Under the pieces are notes generated by a model. It was not told where the DNA came from. It saw only the letters and a list, made by a program, of their open reading frames with translations, and made no database searches. Below, piece by piece: positions 48,784-57,273 of a stretch of 64,000 nucleotides of DNA (the stretch's first letter is position 1; each line of letters opens with the position of its first letter). Both the position numbers and the translations under genes were made by a program. This DNA is from Kangiella geojedonensis (lineage in GTDB: Bacteria > Pseudomonadota > Gammaproteobacteria > Enterobacterales > Kangiellaceae). Where the stretch lies: contig NZ_CP010975.1 of assembly GCF_000981765.1 (NCBI RefSeq), forward strand, positions 744,001 to 808,000. Reading direction: 5' to 3'.

Positions 48784-49389
48784 ATGGGAGTATTAGTAGG
48801 CCGTAAGGCACCAGATTTCACAGCAGCAGCAGTATTAGGTAATGGCGACATCGTTGAAGACTATAACTTCGGTGAAGCAACAAAAGGGAAACCAACTGTT
48901 GTATTCTTCTACCCACTAGACTTCACATTCGTATGTCCATCAGAGCTAATCGCTTTTGATCACCGTCTAGAAGAGTTCAAAAAACGTGGCGTAGAAGTCG
49001 TTGGTGTTTCTATCGACTCACACTTCACACACAACGCATGGCGTAACACAGCCATCAACGACGGTGGTATCGGCCAAGTAGGCTACACGCTAGTTGCTGA
49101 TGTTAAGCACGAAATCTGCCAAGCGTTCGACGTTGAGCACCCAGAAGCAGGCGTCGCATTCCGTGGTTCATTCCTAATCGACAAAGAAGGCGTCGTACGT
49201 CACCAAGTTGTAAACGACCTACCACTAGGCCGTAACGTCGACGAAATGATTCGCATGGTCGACGCGCTTCAGTTCCACGAAGAGCACGGCGAAGTTTGCC
49301 CAGCAGGCTGGAACCAAGGTGATAAAGGTATGGACGCGAGCCCAGAGGGTGTGGCGAAGTACTTATCTGAGTCAGCTGACAAACTATAA
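48784..49389 (+). CDS. Typical 2-Cys peroxiredoxin (AhpC/Prx1 type)
   Basis: 201 residues from the ATG at 48784 (GGAGGAAATA before it); the TTG at 48772 lies in that ribosome site. The peroxidatic Cys is in FYPLDFTFVCPSELIAF, the resolving Cys is in HGEVCPAGW, and GVSIDSHFTHNAW is also conserved. It reduces peroxides with thioredoxin or AhpF-type partners; no ahpF is adjacent. A clear terminator follows. Confidence 0.94.
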   Translation: MGVLVGRKAPDFTAAAVLGNGDIVEDYNFGEATKGKPTVVFFYPLDFTFVCPSELIAFDHRLEEFKKRGVEVVGVSIDSHFTHNAWRNTAINDGGIGQVGYTLVADVKHEICQAFDVEHPEAGVAFRGSFLIDKEGVVRHQVVNDLPLGRNVDEMIRMVDALQFHEEHGEVCPAGWNQGDKGMDASPEGVAKYLSESADKL

Positions 49390-49517
49390 TTACTGGTTAA
49401 ATTGTCCAACTTCATTGTTGGTTGATAACTTTTCATGCTCAACGACCTTAGATATGGTCGCCTCCGCTGAAAAATCACCAACCGCCTCGAATTTGAACAA
49501 TTTTCCTACGTAATTCG

Positions 49518-49549
49518 AAGCCCTGAGGTTAACGCCTCGGGGCTTTTTT
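49518..49549 (+). terminator. Peroxiredoxin gene terminator
   Basis: AAGCCCTGAGG pairs with CCTCGGGGCTT (one G-T pair), followed by Ts. Confidence 0.9.
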
Positions 49550-49567
49550 GTAGACTCAACAAAACAA

Positions 49568-49650
49568 GGATTGTCATCTGACCTACATGGATGTAGGGAA
49601 TGCAGAGAATTTGTCAGGAACAAATTCTGCCTGACGAAATTCAGGAGCCA
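49568..49650. repeat. REP-like palindromic element at the island edge
   Basis: CCTACAT-GG-ATGTAGG (49582-49597) is a perfect hairpin. A second imperfect stem follows (GCAGAGAATTTGT with ACAAATTCTGC, 49602-49630), then CTGACGAAATTCAG. Its GAACAAATTCTGC core recurs at 58380-58392. Short nested palindromes in non-coding DNA fit a REP/MITE-type repeat. Confidence 0.5.
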
Positions 49651-49949
49651 ATATCAAGGATGTGGCCAAGCAAAACCATAAAGTCCTAATTTTTGACACT
49701 TCCCAAAACTTACAGTAATCTCTACTTGAACACTAAATAAACAAAACTAAGAATACAGGAATAGGGCTGAAGGAAAATCGCTATTTAATACACACTTTAT
49801 TGGAATTCCGAGCGATACTGCATTTCAGAACCGCCTTTGCTAGGGTATTAACCACTTTTTTGGAATTGTAAAAATAATGCTTTATAAATTGGTGGGTTAT
49901 AATCCAATTCGTGTATTCTTATGTTATATCGATTAGGAAGGTTTTCTAA
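49651..49949. other. Non-coding, AT-rich leader of the accessory island
   Basis: No gene or RNA recognised. TTGGAATT occurs twice (about 49800 and 49860). AGGAAGG before the next ATG is a clear ribosome site. Confidence 0.4.
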
Positions 49950-50279
49950 ATGTCGTCAATTTGGGATGGGGTTGTGATCGGTGCGGCTGGCGGTGCGATA
50001 GCCGGTATCACTGTATATTCAGTCCGGATGGCACACGAGTGGATTCGTGATCGGTTTGAAGGCAAGCGCGTTTATGAATGGGTTTTAGAGAATACGAAGA
50101 ATGAGGATGGGAATCGCTTTTGTAGCACAAGAACAATTGCGAGCTGGAACAACCTTACGGAAGAGCGAGTGAGGTATCTCTGCAGCCAACACTCAAAAAT
50201 CTTCCTATCCACAGGTGCCAACGAAGACATGTGGAGTCTGTATGAGCGGCAGGTCCAGCCTCGTGTACGCAGCCTTTAA
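49950..50279 (+). CDS. Membrane-anchored small protein with possible winged helix
   Basis: 109 residues. An N-terminal glycine-rich helix (GVVIGAAGGAIAGITVYSV) suits a membrane anchor. The remainder (STRTIASWNNLTEERVRYLCSQHSKIFLSTGANEDMWSL) has the rhythm of a winged helix-turn-helix. I do not recognise a named family. AGGAAGG precedes the ATG. First gene of the accessory island; it may be the first of several cassette-like units. Confidence 0.6.
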   Translation: MSSIWDGVVIGAAGGAIAGITVYSVRMAHEWIRDRFEGKRVYEWVLENTKNEDGNRFCSTRTIASWNNLTEERVRYLCSQHSKIFLSTGANEDMWSLYERQVQPRVRSL

Positions 50280-50284
50280 GAAAA

Positions 50285-50315
50285 ATCAATATAACCATTC
50301 GCTTAAGTGCGTTAT
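50285..50315. repeat. Short ATAAC/GTTAT inverted repeat, possible minimal attC
   Basis: ATAAC-15 nt-GTTATG with an inner CGCTTAAGTGCG near-palindrome lies between two island genes. Much shorter than a normal attC; kept at low confidence. Confidence 0.2.
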
Positions 50316-50340
50316 GTTCTAAATGTAAGGAGTGCAAATT

Positions 50341-50818
50341 GTCATTTCTAGAACTGGTAGGCCTTGTTGCTTCATTTTTAAGTATCACTGGTGTGACCTT
50401 GAAAGGTTTGGCGAAAACACCATTTAAAAATGAAGTTACTGGTTATATCGCAGACCTCGAAACTAGAGCTGTTCTATGGGCTGAATTTGACCTTGAAGTA
50501 AAACAAGCTGTGATTTCTAGCATGGAAGATATATTGGCTAATTCCAGAAAATTGCTATCCACATGCTCTAGTGATCCTGAGCTAAAAAAAGTAATTCAAA
50601 CTATAGTCAAGGCCACCAAAACTGAAGTTTCAAATATTTATAGCTACGATGATAGAACTAGAGAAGGTCAGTACAAAATATTTATGTCTTTGCAAAAGTT
50701 TCGAACGGAAATGGCTAAGGCGCTATCAACTCTTTGCGCAGCTCTGGGAATAGAACCTTCAAAAACCGAATTAAAGTCACTAATTATTAATATGGCCACG
50801 GTTAGGCCTAGAACATAA
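50341..50818 (+). CDS. Unknown helical protein with N-terminal membrane segment
   Basis: 159 residues started by a TTG (50339-50341) that has AAGGAG 8 bp before it, a case where the ribosome site decides a rare start. One membrane helix (LELVGLVASFLSITGVTL) is followed by an all-alpha domain ending in TKTEVSNIYSYDDRTREGQYKIFMSL and a Leu/Ala-rich helix. No family recognised. Its stop codon lies inside the start of the attC-like site, as in integron cassettes. Confidence 0.55.
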
Positions 50819-50972
50819 CAAGGCGCTCAAGCAAGGACGCAACAAGAATGAATGGGGGCAGTGTACAATTGTCGCTCTAAGTGGAGTGAGTAGGTTTAAG
50901 TAGAAATAAATCATACTCTGACCCCAATTAGTGTCCATTATTAAGCCGCGCGTGTTGGCGGTGTTATATCTC
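50814..50972. repeat. attC-like recombination site interrupted by an inverted-repeat pair
   Basis: The 5' part (ATAACAAGGCGCTCAAGC) resembles the start of VCR-type attC sites, and the 3' part (AAGCCGCGCGTGTTGGCGG then GTTATAT) resembles their end. ATAACA and TGTTAT are inverted as in R'/R''. The middle holds TGGGGGCAGTGTACAATT (50853-50870) and the opposed TACTCTGACCCCA (50914-50926), which do not belong to an attC. Confidence 0.5.
50853..50926. mobile_element. Small MITE-like element bounded by GGGGTCAGAGTA-type ends
   Basis: 74 bp flanked by opposed copies of the same 12-13-bp word (one copy with two changes). No coding capacity. Related single copies occur at 52049 and 54701. Confidence 0.4.
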
Positions 50973-50988
50973 AAAAATAGGATTATAG

Positions 50989-52029
50989 ATGGATGAAATG
51001 TTAGCGACCTCGGAAGGCCTTAAAGAGGCCTTGTCACTAAGTGAGAGTATTATCAGCGATATTGAACTGAGTGCCAGATCATTAAGTAATGTTGCGTTAA
51101 AGGCGAGTCGGCTTGCCCGCTTAATAGGTCATTTTGATCACCAAAAAATCTTTCTTTATGAGGTGAGTGGGTATCCAACAACACCTAATGGAGTTGATTC
51201 AGAAACCTGGGCTCTTGCAAAAACAGCTGGACGTATAAATATACACAAAGACGATGAAGGTGTGCGCGAGACAGCGTCACTTGAATCGCTTGAACAGCTG
51301 CACTTCGACTTGCAGGCGGCAAAGGATAGTTTGGTTGTGGCTAAAGACGCTGATGTATCGTTAACCTCGGCAAATCCAAGCCAATATGTTTTAGCCCCGG
51401 CCGGCAATAAAATAGAGAGGAATGAATTACGGCGTAGTATTAGCAATAAGTCAAAATTCATTGCTAAGCGAAGAGCATTTATCTATGAATATGTGTCTTC
51501 AGTGCACTATGAGATTAAATATTCATCAATTTCAGATGATATCTTTTCAAGGATACGCTCAAAAGTTGATGAAAAGGTTGGTTACCTTATCCCTGATTCT
51601 GTGCAAAAGTTTTCTGCTGTATACGAAAATCTAAGATCTGAAAATACTGAAGATTGGTCTAATGCCGTTCATAGCTGTAGACGTATTCTTCAAGATGCAG
51701 CTAATGTGCTTTATCCGGCAAGAGAATCGAAAACTATCGAAGTTAATGGTAAAAAGAAAGAAATTAAACTTGGGGCAGACAATTATATAAATCGACTGAT
51801 GGCATATGTTGAAGAAAACGTAACATCCAAAAGGTTTGAGGAGATTGTCGGTTCCCATATGAAATACCTTGGTGAACGACTTGATTCAATTTTTCAGGCT
51901 GCACAAAAGGGTTCACATGATGTGATTTCAACTCAGGATGAAGCTGATCGGTACGTAATTTATACTTATTTAGTGATTGGCGACATATTACAACTAAATG
52001 CCGAAGTTGAGCAGCGCGAGGCTAAATAA
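50989..52029 (+). CDS. AbiTii-like N-terminal domain protein, candidate phage-defence gene
   Basis: 346 residues. The first 90 (ALKASRLARLIGHFDHQKIFLYEVSGYP) follow the pattern of AbiTii abortive-infection domains. A central coiled or helical part follows, then a helical C-terminal domain with DWSNAVHSCRRILQDAANVLYPA. The gene lies 17 bp after an attC-like end and is followed by another dispersed repeat, which suits a mobile cassette. Codon use and composition are more AT-rich than in the flanking genes. No partner gene is obvious; the call is by pattern memory. Confidence 0.55.
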   Translation: MDEMLATSEGLKEALSLSESIISDIELSARSLSNVALKASRLARLIGHFDHQKIFLYEVSGYPTTPNGVDSETWALAKTAGRINIHKDDEGVRETASLESLEQLHFDLQAAKDSLVVAKDADVSLTSANPSQYVLAPAGNKIERNELRRSISNKSKFIAKRRAFIYEYVSSVHYEIKYSSISDDIFSRIRSKVDEKVGYLIPDSVQKFSAVYENLRSENTEDWSNAVHSCRRILQDAANVLYPARESKTIEVNGKKKEIKLGADNYINRLMAYVEENVTSKRFEEIVGSHMKYLGERLDSIFQAAQKGSHDVISTQDEADRYVIYTYLVIGDILQLNAEVEQREAK

Positions 52030-52048
52030 ATGAATTCAACTAAATTCG

Positions 52049-52076
52049 AAATAAATGGGGTCAGAGTACAATTATT
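52049..52076. repeat. Dispersed repeat, GGGGTCAGAGTACAATT type
   Basis: AAATAAAT-GGGGTCAGAGTAC-AATTATT, 20 bp after the AbiTii-like gene. Same word as at 50914 and 54701. Confidence 0.6.
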
Positions 52077-52121
52077 CCAAAACCCCAAAATGCGGCCTAA
52101 GCTGTAAAAGATATGCGAGTG

Positions 52122-53351
52122 TTATTTCAATAGTGGTGAATCCAGGGTGTTGGCGGGTGTGCCGATAAGGTCTTCTACAATGTCGTTTATCATGGGGAGG
52201 TCGATGTGCTTTTCTTTAATGAGCGCTCGGGTAAGGTCATCCAGAGATTTTTCGCCCTTGGTCTTGTCGCTTATTTCTTGCGCCAATGCTTCCAGCAAAA
52301 TGACTGCGCGGGCGGTTTGTTGCCCTGTTGAGGAGCGGCCGCGTAGTTTGGTGATATCTTTACTCCAGTCAGCTAACCAGTCGAAAACACGTTCTCGTCT
52401 GTCTTCGCTCAAACCACCGCTACGGTAAAGGATTTCAATCGAGTAGTATTCAGCCAAGCCTTCCACCGCCCAGTCGTCGTTACCTTTATCGGTAATACCG
52501 GTTAGGGTGTGGAACAGTTCGTGTAGCAAGGTGCTAGTACCGTTTTCACTGACCATGGGGCGGTCGGCATGGAAAAATAGTGAGTTAGGGCCAGATAATC
52601 CACCGCGCCACATAGGATCGGGTGCGGTCACAATCAGTATTCTAGGGGGTAACTCACCCACCAATTCGCGAAGCTGCGGCCAATTCATCAGCATAAAGCT
52701 GACTAAATCCATACGTTCTACATCCATATTTTGAGGCGCGCTGATGGCGATGTGAGTGCCATTCAAATTCTCTCGGCGGGTGCCAAGTTTGCCCGCGATA
52801 AACCATCCGGTGGGGCGATCAAATCGGCGTTCTGGATTATCAATAATAAAGTGTCGATCGTCTTTTTCAGGCCAGCCACTGTTTACGCTGTTCCAATGTT
52901 GAGGCAATTCAAAGGTGAGGGTCGCCTTACTGTGGGCACCTGGCTTGGTGCGTACCGTGGCGGGCGGAATAAGGTCGTCGCCACGGAATATGGCAAAATC
53001 TTTTTGATAGATAGAGTCATACTCGCCGGGGGAGCGTTCATGATTCAGGTTCACTGTGTAACTCAGGCGAGCGTTTTTTTCCGGTGGCTGCCAAATAGCT
53101 CGGCCATCTTTTAGCACTAGCTCGCCATTGCCCTGAACCTTGCTATGAAATTCTTCGTCGAGGCGGAAATTAATACTATTGATCAGTTTGGTGTCGGGCA
53201 GGGTAATTTGCACCTCAGCCTGCTCAGTCTCAGGATTAATGGTGGCGTGGTATTGCAACTGGTACGTTTTTGGTTGCTTGGCCTTGGCGGTCATTACCGT
53301 TAGCAGGCACAATAAGATTAATACAAGCCCTGAGCGACATAACATGTACAT
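52122..53351 (-). CDS. Exported gluzincin-type metalloprotease (M1/M61-like)
   Basis: 409 residues with a signal peptide (GLVLILLCLLTVMTAKA). A beta-sandwich N-terminal half is followed by a catalytic helix pair: HELFH in TSTLLHELFHTLTG, and the third ligand Glu in WAVEGLAEYYSIEILYRSGG. This HExxH-18-E arrangement is the gluzincin pattern. Probably a periplasmic or outer-surface peptidase; exact family uncertain. Two in-frame ATGs (53351, 53345) are possible. Confidence 0.8.
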   Translation of the reverse strand: MYMLCRSGLVLILLCLLTVMTAKAKQPKTYQLQYHATINPETEQAEVQITLPDTKLINSINFRLDEEFHSKVQGNGELVLKDGRAIWQPPEKNARLSYTVNLNHERSPGEYDSIYQKDFAIFRGDDLIPPATVRTKPGAHSKATLTFELPQHWNSVNSGWPEKDDRHFIIDNPERRFDRPTGWFIAGKLGTRRENLNGTHIAISAPQNMDVERMDLVSFMLMNWPQLRELVGELPPRILIVTAPDPMWRGGLSGPNSLFFHADRPMVSENGTSTLLHELFHTLTGITDKGNDDWAVEGLAEYYSIEILYRSGGLSEDRRERVFDWLADWSKDITKLRGRSSTGQQTARAVILLEALAQEISDKTKGEKSLDDLTRALIKEKHIDLPMINDIVEDLIGTPANTLDSPLLK

Positions 53352-53540
53352 AGATAGTTGGCCCCCTATGTATTGATTTTACGGAAAGCTGCGACGAACA
53401 GGGCTAAGGTTGCGTGATTTAGCGATCAGTATCTACAGCTAGGATCACATTTTTTGTTAAATAAAGTAAATTTGTTGTCACGGTATTGCTTTATTTTATG
53501 TTTCACACTGGTGCTAACTTAGTTAAGGCTAGTAGAAGAT

Positions 53541-54116
53541 TTATTGATTGGTAATCTTCACTAGCACTTCGTTTTTACGCATAAAGGGTATAGACCAAGG
53601 AGTGTTGTACTTGGCTCTTATAAAGGGTGGAGCGATACTAATCTTCTCATTGTTTGCGTATGCGGATAGCTTTTCTTGATAGTTTTGCCAGTTACGCTCT
53701 GTCCAACGGCCTGAAAATGTTATCGCTAAAAATGTGTCTTTCTTGATTTGCTCAAGGATGACGCGTTCGTCATTGGGCTTTGGTAGATCGCTCTTACTTA
53801 CTGCTTTAGGCATGACAAAGCTCACTTTATTAAGGCTGTCGGTCATGTTGCTTTCAAGCACTGGAGCCGTCATGCTCATTTCTTTATTGTTAGCATTACC
53901 ACCAAAAATATAGTTTGCCAAAGGCTTAAAACCGACACTTCCTGCATCTTCAACAGTACTTTTAACGTACACAGAGGCTAGGTTGATATTGCTATATTCT
54001 CTAACTTCGATGGTTCCTTGCTTCGATAACACCTTATATTCAGGCTCTTCTGTGGCATTAACTTTCCAGCTGACGAGGGCAAAGAAAGCTAGCATGTACT
54101 TCACGTTTGTATTCAC
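53541..54116 (-). CDS. SOUL heme-binding family protein
   Basis: About 191 residues from a GTG at 54116, with a signal-like segment (YMLAFFALVSWKVNA). SOUL motifs include GTIEVREYSNINLASV, GFKPLANYIFGGNANNKEMSMTAPV and YNTPWSIPFMRKNEVLVKI. Homologues bind heme or related ligands; the bacterial role is not settled. The start is uncertain: ATG at 54095 or GTG at 54104 are alternatives, and the TTG at 54215 is unlikely. Probably exported. Confidence 0.82.
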   Translation of the reverse strand: MNTNVKYMLAFFALVSWKVNATEEPEYKVLSKQGTIEVREYSNINLASVYVKSTVEDAGSVGFKPLANYIFGGNANNKEMSMTAPVLESNMTDSLNKVSFVMPKAVSKSDLPKPNDERVILEQIKKDTFLAITFSGRWTERNWQNYQEKLSAYANNEKISIAPPFIRAKYNTPWSIPFMRKNEVLVKITNQ

Positions 54117-54324
54117 TTTGGTATCCGAGTTATTTATCACAGTACAGAAAATAGACTCTCGGTGGTGAAATTTTTGTGAGCATACAGCTATGCTATGTTG
54201 CAATAGTTTTGGCAAACATGTTAGGGCATAGTATATTCGATGAGCTTTTTAGGTATATTGAATAACTTTAAACGTCATGCTGAAAGCATCAATCAATAAC
54301 CATAAATAACTTTGGGGGAAAATA

Positions 54325-54690
54325 GTGAACAATAAAAATCGATTAAACGTGGTGTTTCTCGTAACCAGCATTATTTGTTTCGTGGTAATGCTAATCAACG
54401 TAAATACATGGATTGGCCTTCAAAACTTCGGCTATCACTACGGTGGCTCTGGCGTGATTGATCCTATAGCAGGCTTTATGGAAGATATGCCATTTGTTGT
54501 GACCCTTCCAGTTAAAGGGGCGACATTAGTGTTTATTCTTGTCAGCCTCATCATACTGGCAATAATGTTTATCTTGGGTCTAAAAGGTAAGTCGCAATCC
54601 ACAAATAAAGCTACTTTTAAGTCAGCAACGTTAATCTTCTCGGTCTATGCCTTTATCAATATATTGGTCTTGTTGGCGTATTTTCGTTGA
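54325..54690 (+). CDS. Three-helix membrane protein of unknown function
   Basis: 121 residues from a GTG with GGGGGAA 6 bp before it, a ribosome site that supports the rare start. Helices: VFLVTSIICFVVMLINV, GATLVFILVSLIILAIMFILGL, SATLIFSVYAFINILVLLAYF. No family recognised. A dispersed repeat follows 11 bp after the stop. Confidence 0.65.
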   Translation: MNNKNRLNVVFLVTSIICFVVMLINVNTWIGLQNFGYHYGGSGVIDPIAGFMEDMPFVVTLPVKGATLVFILVSLIILAIMFILGLKGKSQSTNKATFKSATLIFSVYAFINILVLLAYFR

Positions 54691-54700
54691 GTCATAGTGG

Positions 54701-54727
54701 AATAAATAGGGTCAGAGTACATTTATT
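54701..54727. repeat. Dispersed repeat with AATAAAT/ATTTATT ends
   Basis: AATAAAT-AGGGTCAGAGTAC-ATTTATT has perfect 7-bp inverted ends and shares GGGTCAGAGTAC with the copies in the accessory island. Confidence 0.6.
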
Positions 54728-54756
54728 TTTAGATGATAGAACCTATGTGAGTTTGT

Positions 54757-54787
54757 AAGCCCCAAGTTTAAGCTTGGGGCTTTTTTT
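54757..54787 (+). terminator. Intrinsic terminator
   Basis: AAGCCCCAAG pairs with CTTGGGGCTT around TTTAAG, followed by a T-run. It ends the small membrane-protein transcript and faces the GMC oxidoreductase gene. Confidence 0.92.
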
Positions 54788-54803
54788 GTGGGCGCTGACT
54801 TTT

Positions 54804-56528
54804 CTAAATCTGTTTGTTAGAAAGCTTAACCGCTAAGTCTTGAGCGAAGCCGCACATGGTAAGGGTTGGGTTCCAGGAGCCTGAGGTGGGGAATATTCCT
54901 GCGCCGGTAACATAGACGTTGTTCACGCCGTGTGGGCGGTAGTCTAAACCAACCACAGAGCTTTCGGGATCTTCGCCTGCCCAGATTTGTGAGGCTTCAT
55001 GGACGATGATGTTGAGGCGGATTTGGTCGACGGGTGGTTTGTCCGTGGTCCAATAGCCTTTGCTATCTGGGGTGTCGATCCAGTATTCGATCTCCGGTGT
55101 AGTGTCGTCAGACGTCGCTAACGCTGCGATGGTTTGGTAGGTGGCGGTGTCAAGTTGATCCCATAGGGCTTTTTCTTCATTGCCGAGAATTAATTGCAGC
55201 GAGATGTTGGTGGTTGGGTCTTTGCCTTTGTTGAGCTTGATCCAGTTGTCGCTATTCTTTTCGCTTATTTCCCCCAAGGTTGCGCAGACAAAGACGACGT
55301 AGTCTTCCGAGCCGATAAGTTGCTGCATGGTGGGTGCGGCGGCGGCATCGGGGCATTCGCGAGCGGTGGTGACTTTGTCTTGCTCAGGGTTGCTTTCGGC
55401 GAAGACGCTGGCTTGGACGTGATACTGGTATCCCGAGTCGTCTTTGCCGTCGAGATACACGGCACCGATTTCTAAGTCCGAGAGGTTTTTATAGGCGGAG
55501 CGTTTAACTCGGGCGGTGACGTGGGACATGAAGTGGCCAGTGTAGCGTTGGCCTGCGTTCGGGAGTTGGTCGCCGAAAGAGTTCATGAGCAGGGTTGCTG
55601 GCGGAATCGCGCCCATGGCAAGAATGATTTGGGCGCTGGATACGTTAAGCGTGCCGCGATCAGTGTCAATAGCGATGACGGTGCCTTTGTCGTCGTGTAG
55701 CAGTTCTTGCACCACACACTGGTCAACGATGGTAAGCTCGGTGCCTTTGCCTTCTTTAGCGAGTTGCTGCTGGCGCTGATGAATATTGAGTAGCGTGCCT
55801 ACGGTTGAATACTTATAAAATTTAACGGTTTTCCACTCAGAATTGTCCACGGCGATGGGCGCGGGATAGGCGTTTTCAGCCGAGGGCACAAAGTCTTTGA
55901 AGTTCTTCGCAATATTTTGATCGAGCTGAGCTTGTAGGTTGGCGTAGACGCCATCGTTAATTTTGTCCATCGAGGTGACGTGTAGAAATTCTTTTGCTCG
56001 CGGCCAGAACTCAGGCTCCAGCGTGGTATCGACTAGGGATTGCGGCCAGTCACGCATTAAGTCTGGAGTCGGCGAAGGACTCCATGCACTCCAGTAAGTT
56101 GAACGACCGCCAACCACGGGAATGTAGCCTGCCTGAAAGAACTCTGGCGCTGTGGTGACCATTTCAGTGGTGCGTGACCAAGGATACGTCGTCGGTGGTG
56201 AGCCAGTTGTCGCGGCGAAAGCATCCGGAAGCATTTGGTAGTGCACGGGTAGCCAGAAGCCGCCACGTTCAAGCACTAAAATTTTCGCGCTGGGGTTTTC
56301 TTTGTAGATTTGATCGATAAAGGCCACGCCTGTTGGACCTGTGCCGATAACAATGTAGTCGTAGACTTGATTCACGATGGACTTCCAGTCGCACTTGGAC
56401 GCGAAAAACGCCTTGCCCGCGATTTGGTCGGCGCTGGCGCCTTGCGGTCCGGGAACGGGATAGCCCTGACTTTCGCCTGCTGGCTCGGGATCGACTCCTT
56501 TGAAAAACTTACTGTAGTTAAACGTCAT
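54804..56528 (-). CDS. GMC-family flavin oxidoreductase
   Basis: 574 residues. The ADP-binding motif is YDYIVIGTGPTGVAFIDQI, ending in LVLERGG. A middle FAD-contact GGRSTYWSAW and the C-terminal GSWNPTLTMCGFAQDLA follow. The NPT triad is typical of the pyranose-oxidase/choline-dehydrogenase superfamily. It oxidises an alcohol or sugar; the substrate is unknown. GAAGGAATC precedes the ATG. No cytochrome partner or gluconate-dehydrogenase-type subunit is adjacent. Confidence 0.87.
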   Translation of the reverse strand: MTFNYSKFFKGVDPEPAGESQGYPVPGPQGASADQIAGKAFFASKCDWKSIVNQVYDYIVIGTGPTGVAFIDQIYKENPSAKILVLERGGFWLPVHYQMLPDAFAATTGSPPTTYPWSRTTEMVTTAPEFFQAGYIPVVGGRSTYWSAWSPSPTPDLMRDWPQSLVDTTLEPEFWPRAKEFLHVTSMDKINDGVYANLQAQLDQNIAKNFKDFVPSAENAYPAPIAVDNSEWKTVKFYKYSTVGTLLNIHQRQQQLAKEGKGTELTIVDQCVVQELLHDDKGTVIAIDTDRGTLNVSSAQIILAMGAIPPATLLMNSFGDQLPNAGQRYTGHFMSHVTARVKRSAYKNLSDLEIGAVYLDGKDDSGYQYHVQASVFAESNPEQDKVTTARECPDAAAAPTMQQLIGSEDYVVFVCATLGEISEKNSDNWIKLNKGKDPTTNISLQLILGNEEKALWDQLDTATYQTIAALATSDDTTPEIEYWIDTPDSKGYWTTDKPPVDQIRLNIIVHEASQIWAGEDPESSVVGLDYRPHGVNNVYVTGAGIFPTSGSWNPTLTMCGFAQDLAVKLSNKQI

Positions 56529-56724
56529 TCGATGATTCCTTCTATGCTATATGGTGTTGATGATTATTATTTTGCTAGCTTTAGAAGGGGGGTATGAATC
56601 GTTTTCTGCATCCCTTCAGAAAACTAGATTTTTTGAGTATAGCAACAGAAAAGTAAGATAAACAAAGAGTAATTCACTGTTCGGATTAGTCTAATGCAGA
56701 AGGGTATTAAATCGAGTGTTTTAG

Positions 56725-56758
56725 CCACCAATTAAAGCGTATAAGCCTTAATTGGTGG
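56725..56758 (-). terminator. Large hairpin after the lipoprotein gene
   Basis: CCACCAATTAA (56725-56735) pairs with TTAATTGGTGG (56748-56758). An inner AAGC/GCCTT extension adds pairs. The flanking T-run is weak. It sits 20 bp after the minus-strand lipoprotein gene. Confidence 0.5.
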
Positions 56759-56777
56759 TGGTTTTAGCGAACGAGGA

Positions 56778-57260
56778 CTACTGGCAAGAGTCTTTATGAA
56801 CAACGCCAATCAGTTGAGAAGGTATCAGCATATCAACGTCGTCGCCTTCATCCGGTGCGCGCATGTCGTATTCACCTTTGACTTCAAACAGAAGCTTTTG
56901 CTTCGCTTCGTCTTTTAGCGCGAGGTAGGTTGCTTCCAGCTCGTAGTAGTTGCCTTCCTGAGCGACGGGGTAGGTTTGGTTGTTGCTACAGTCGGTGAAG
57001 GTGGCTTTGTCGGTGTCGTAGACGTATAAGCCTTTTTTGATTTCGGTGGTACCAGCCGTTGGTTCTTCTACTATTTCAGGTTGAGGTTCCGTTGTTTCAG
57101 AACTCTCAGAACTGACATCTGGGTCAGTCTGGGTCTGTTCTTGTTGTGTTGTTTCTTTGGTCGGTTGCTTCTGCGGTTTTTTGTCTTCAGAGCAGCCGTA
57201 CAATGCGCCTAGCGCTAGAATCGTTATAAGACTTTTAGTTAATGTTTGAGAAATCGCCAT
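56778..57260 (-). CDS. Acidic lipoprotein of unknown function
   Basis: 160 residues with a lipobox LYGC (Cys near residue 23), then a Lys/Gln/Thr/Glu-rich linker (residues 25-70) and a small domain with KKGLYVYDTDKATFTDCSNN. It starts 13 bp after the isoaspartyl peptidase gene, so the two are likely cotranscribed. No family recognised. Confidence 0.7.
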   Translation of the reverse strand: MAISQTLTKSLITILALGALYGCSEDKKPQKQPTKETTQQEQTQTDPDVSSESSETTEPQPEIVEEPTAGTTEIKKGLYVYDTDKATFTDCSNNQTYPVAQEGNYYELEATYLALKDEAKQKLLFEVKGEYDMRAPDEGDDVDMLIPSQLIGVVHKDSCQ

Positions 57261-57273
57261 GGTGAATTGCTCT

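Noticed and set aside
49390-49623. 77-codon minus-strand frame after the peroxiredoxin gene
   Set aside because: It crosses the peroxiredoxin terminator and the palindromic repeat and has no ribosome site. Its protein-like tail could not be matched to anything known.
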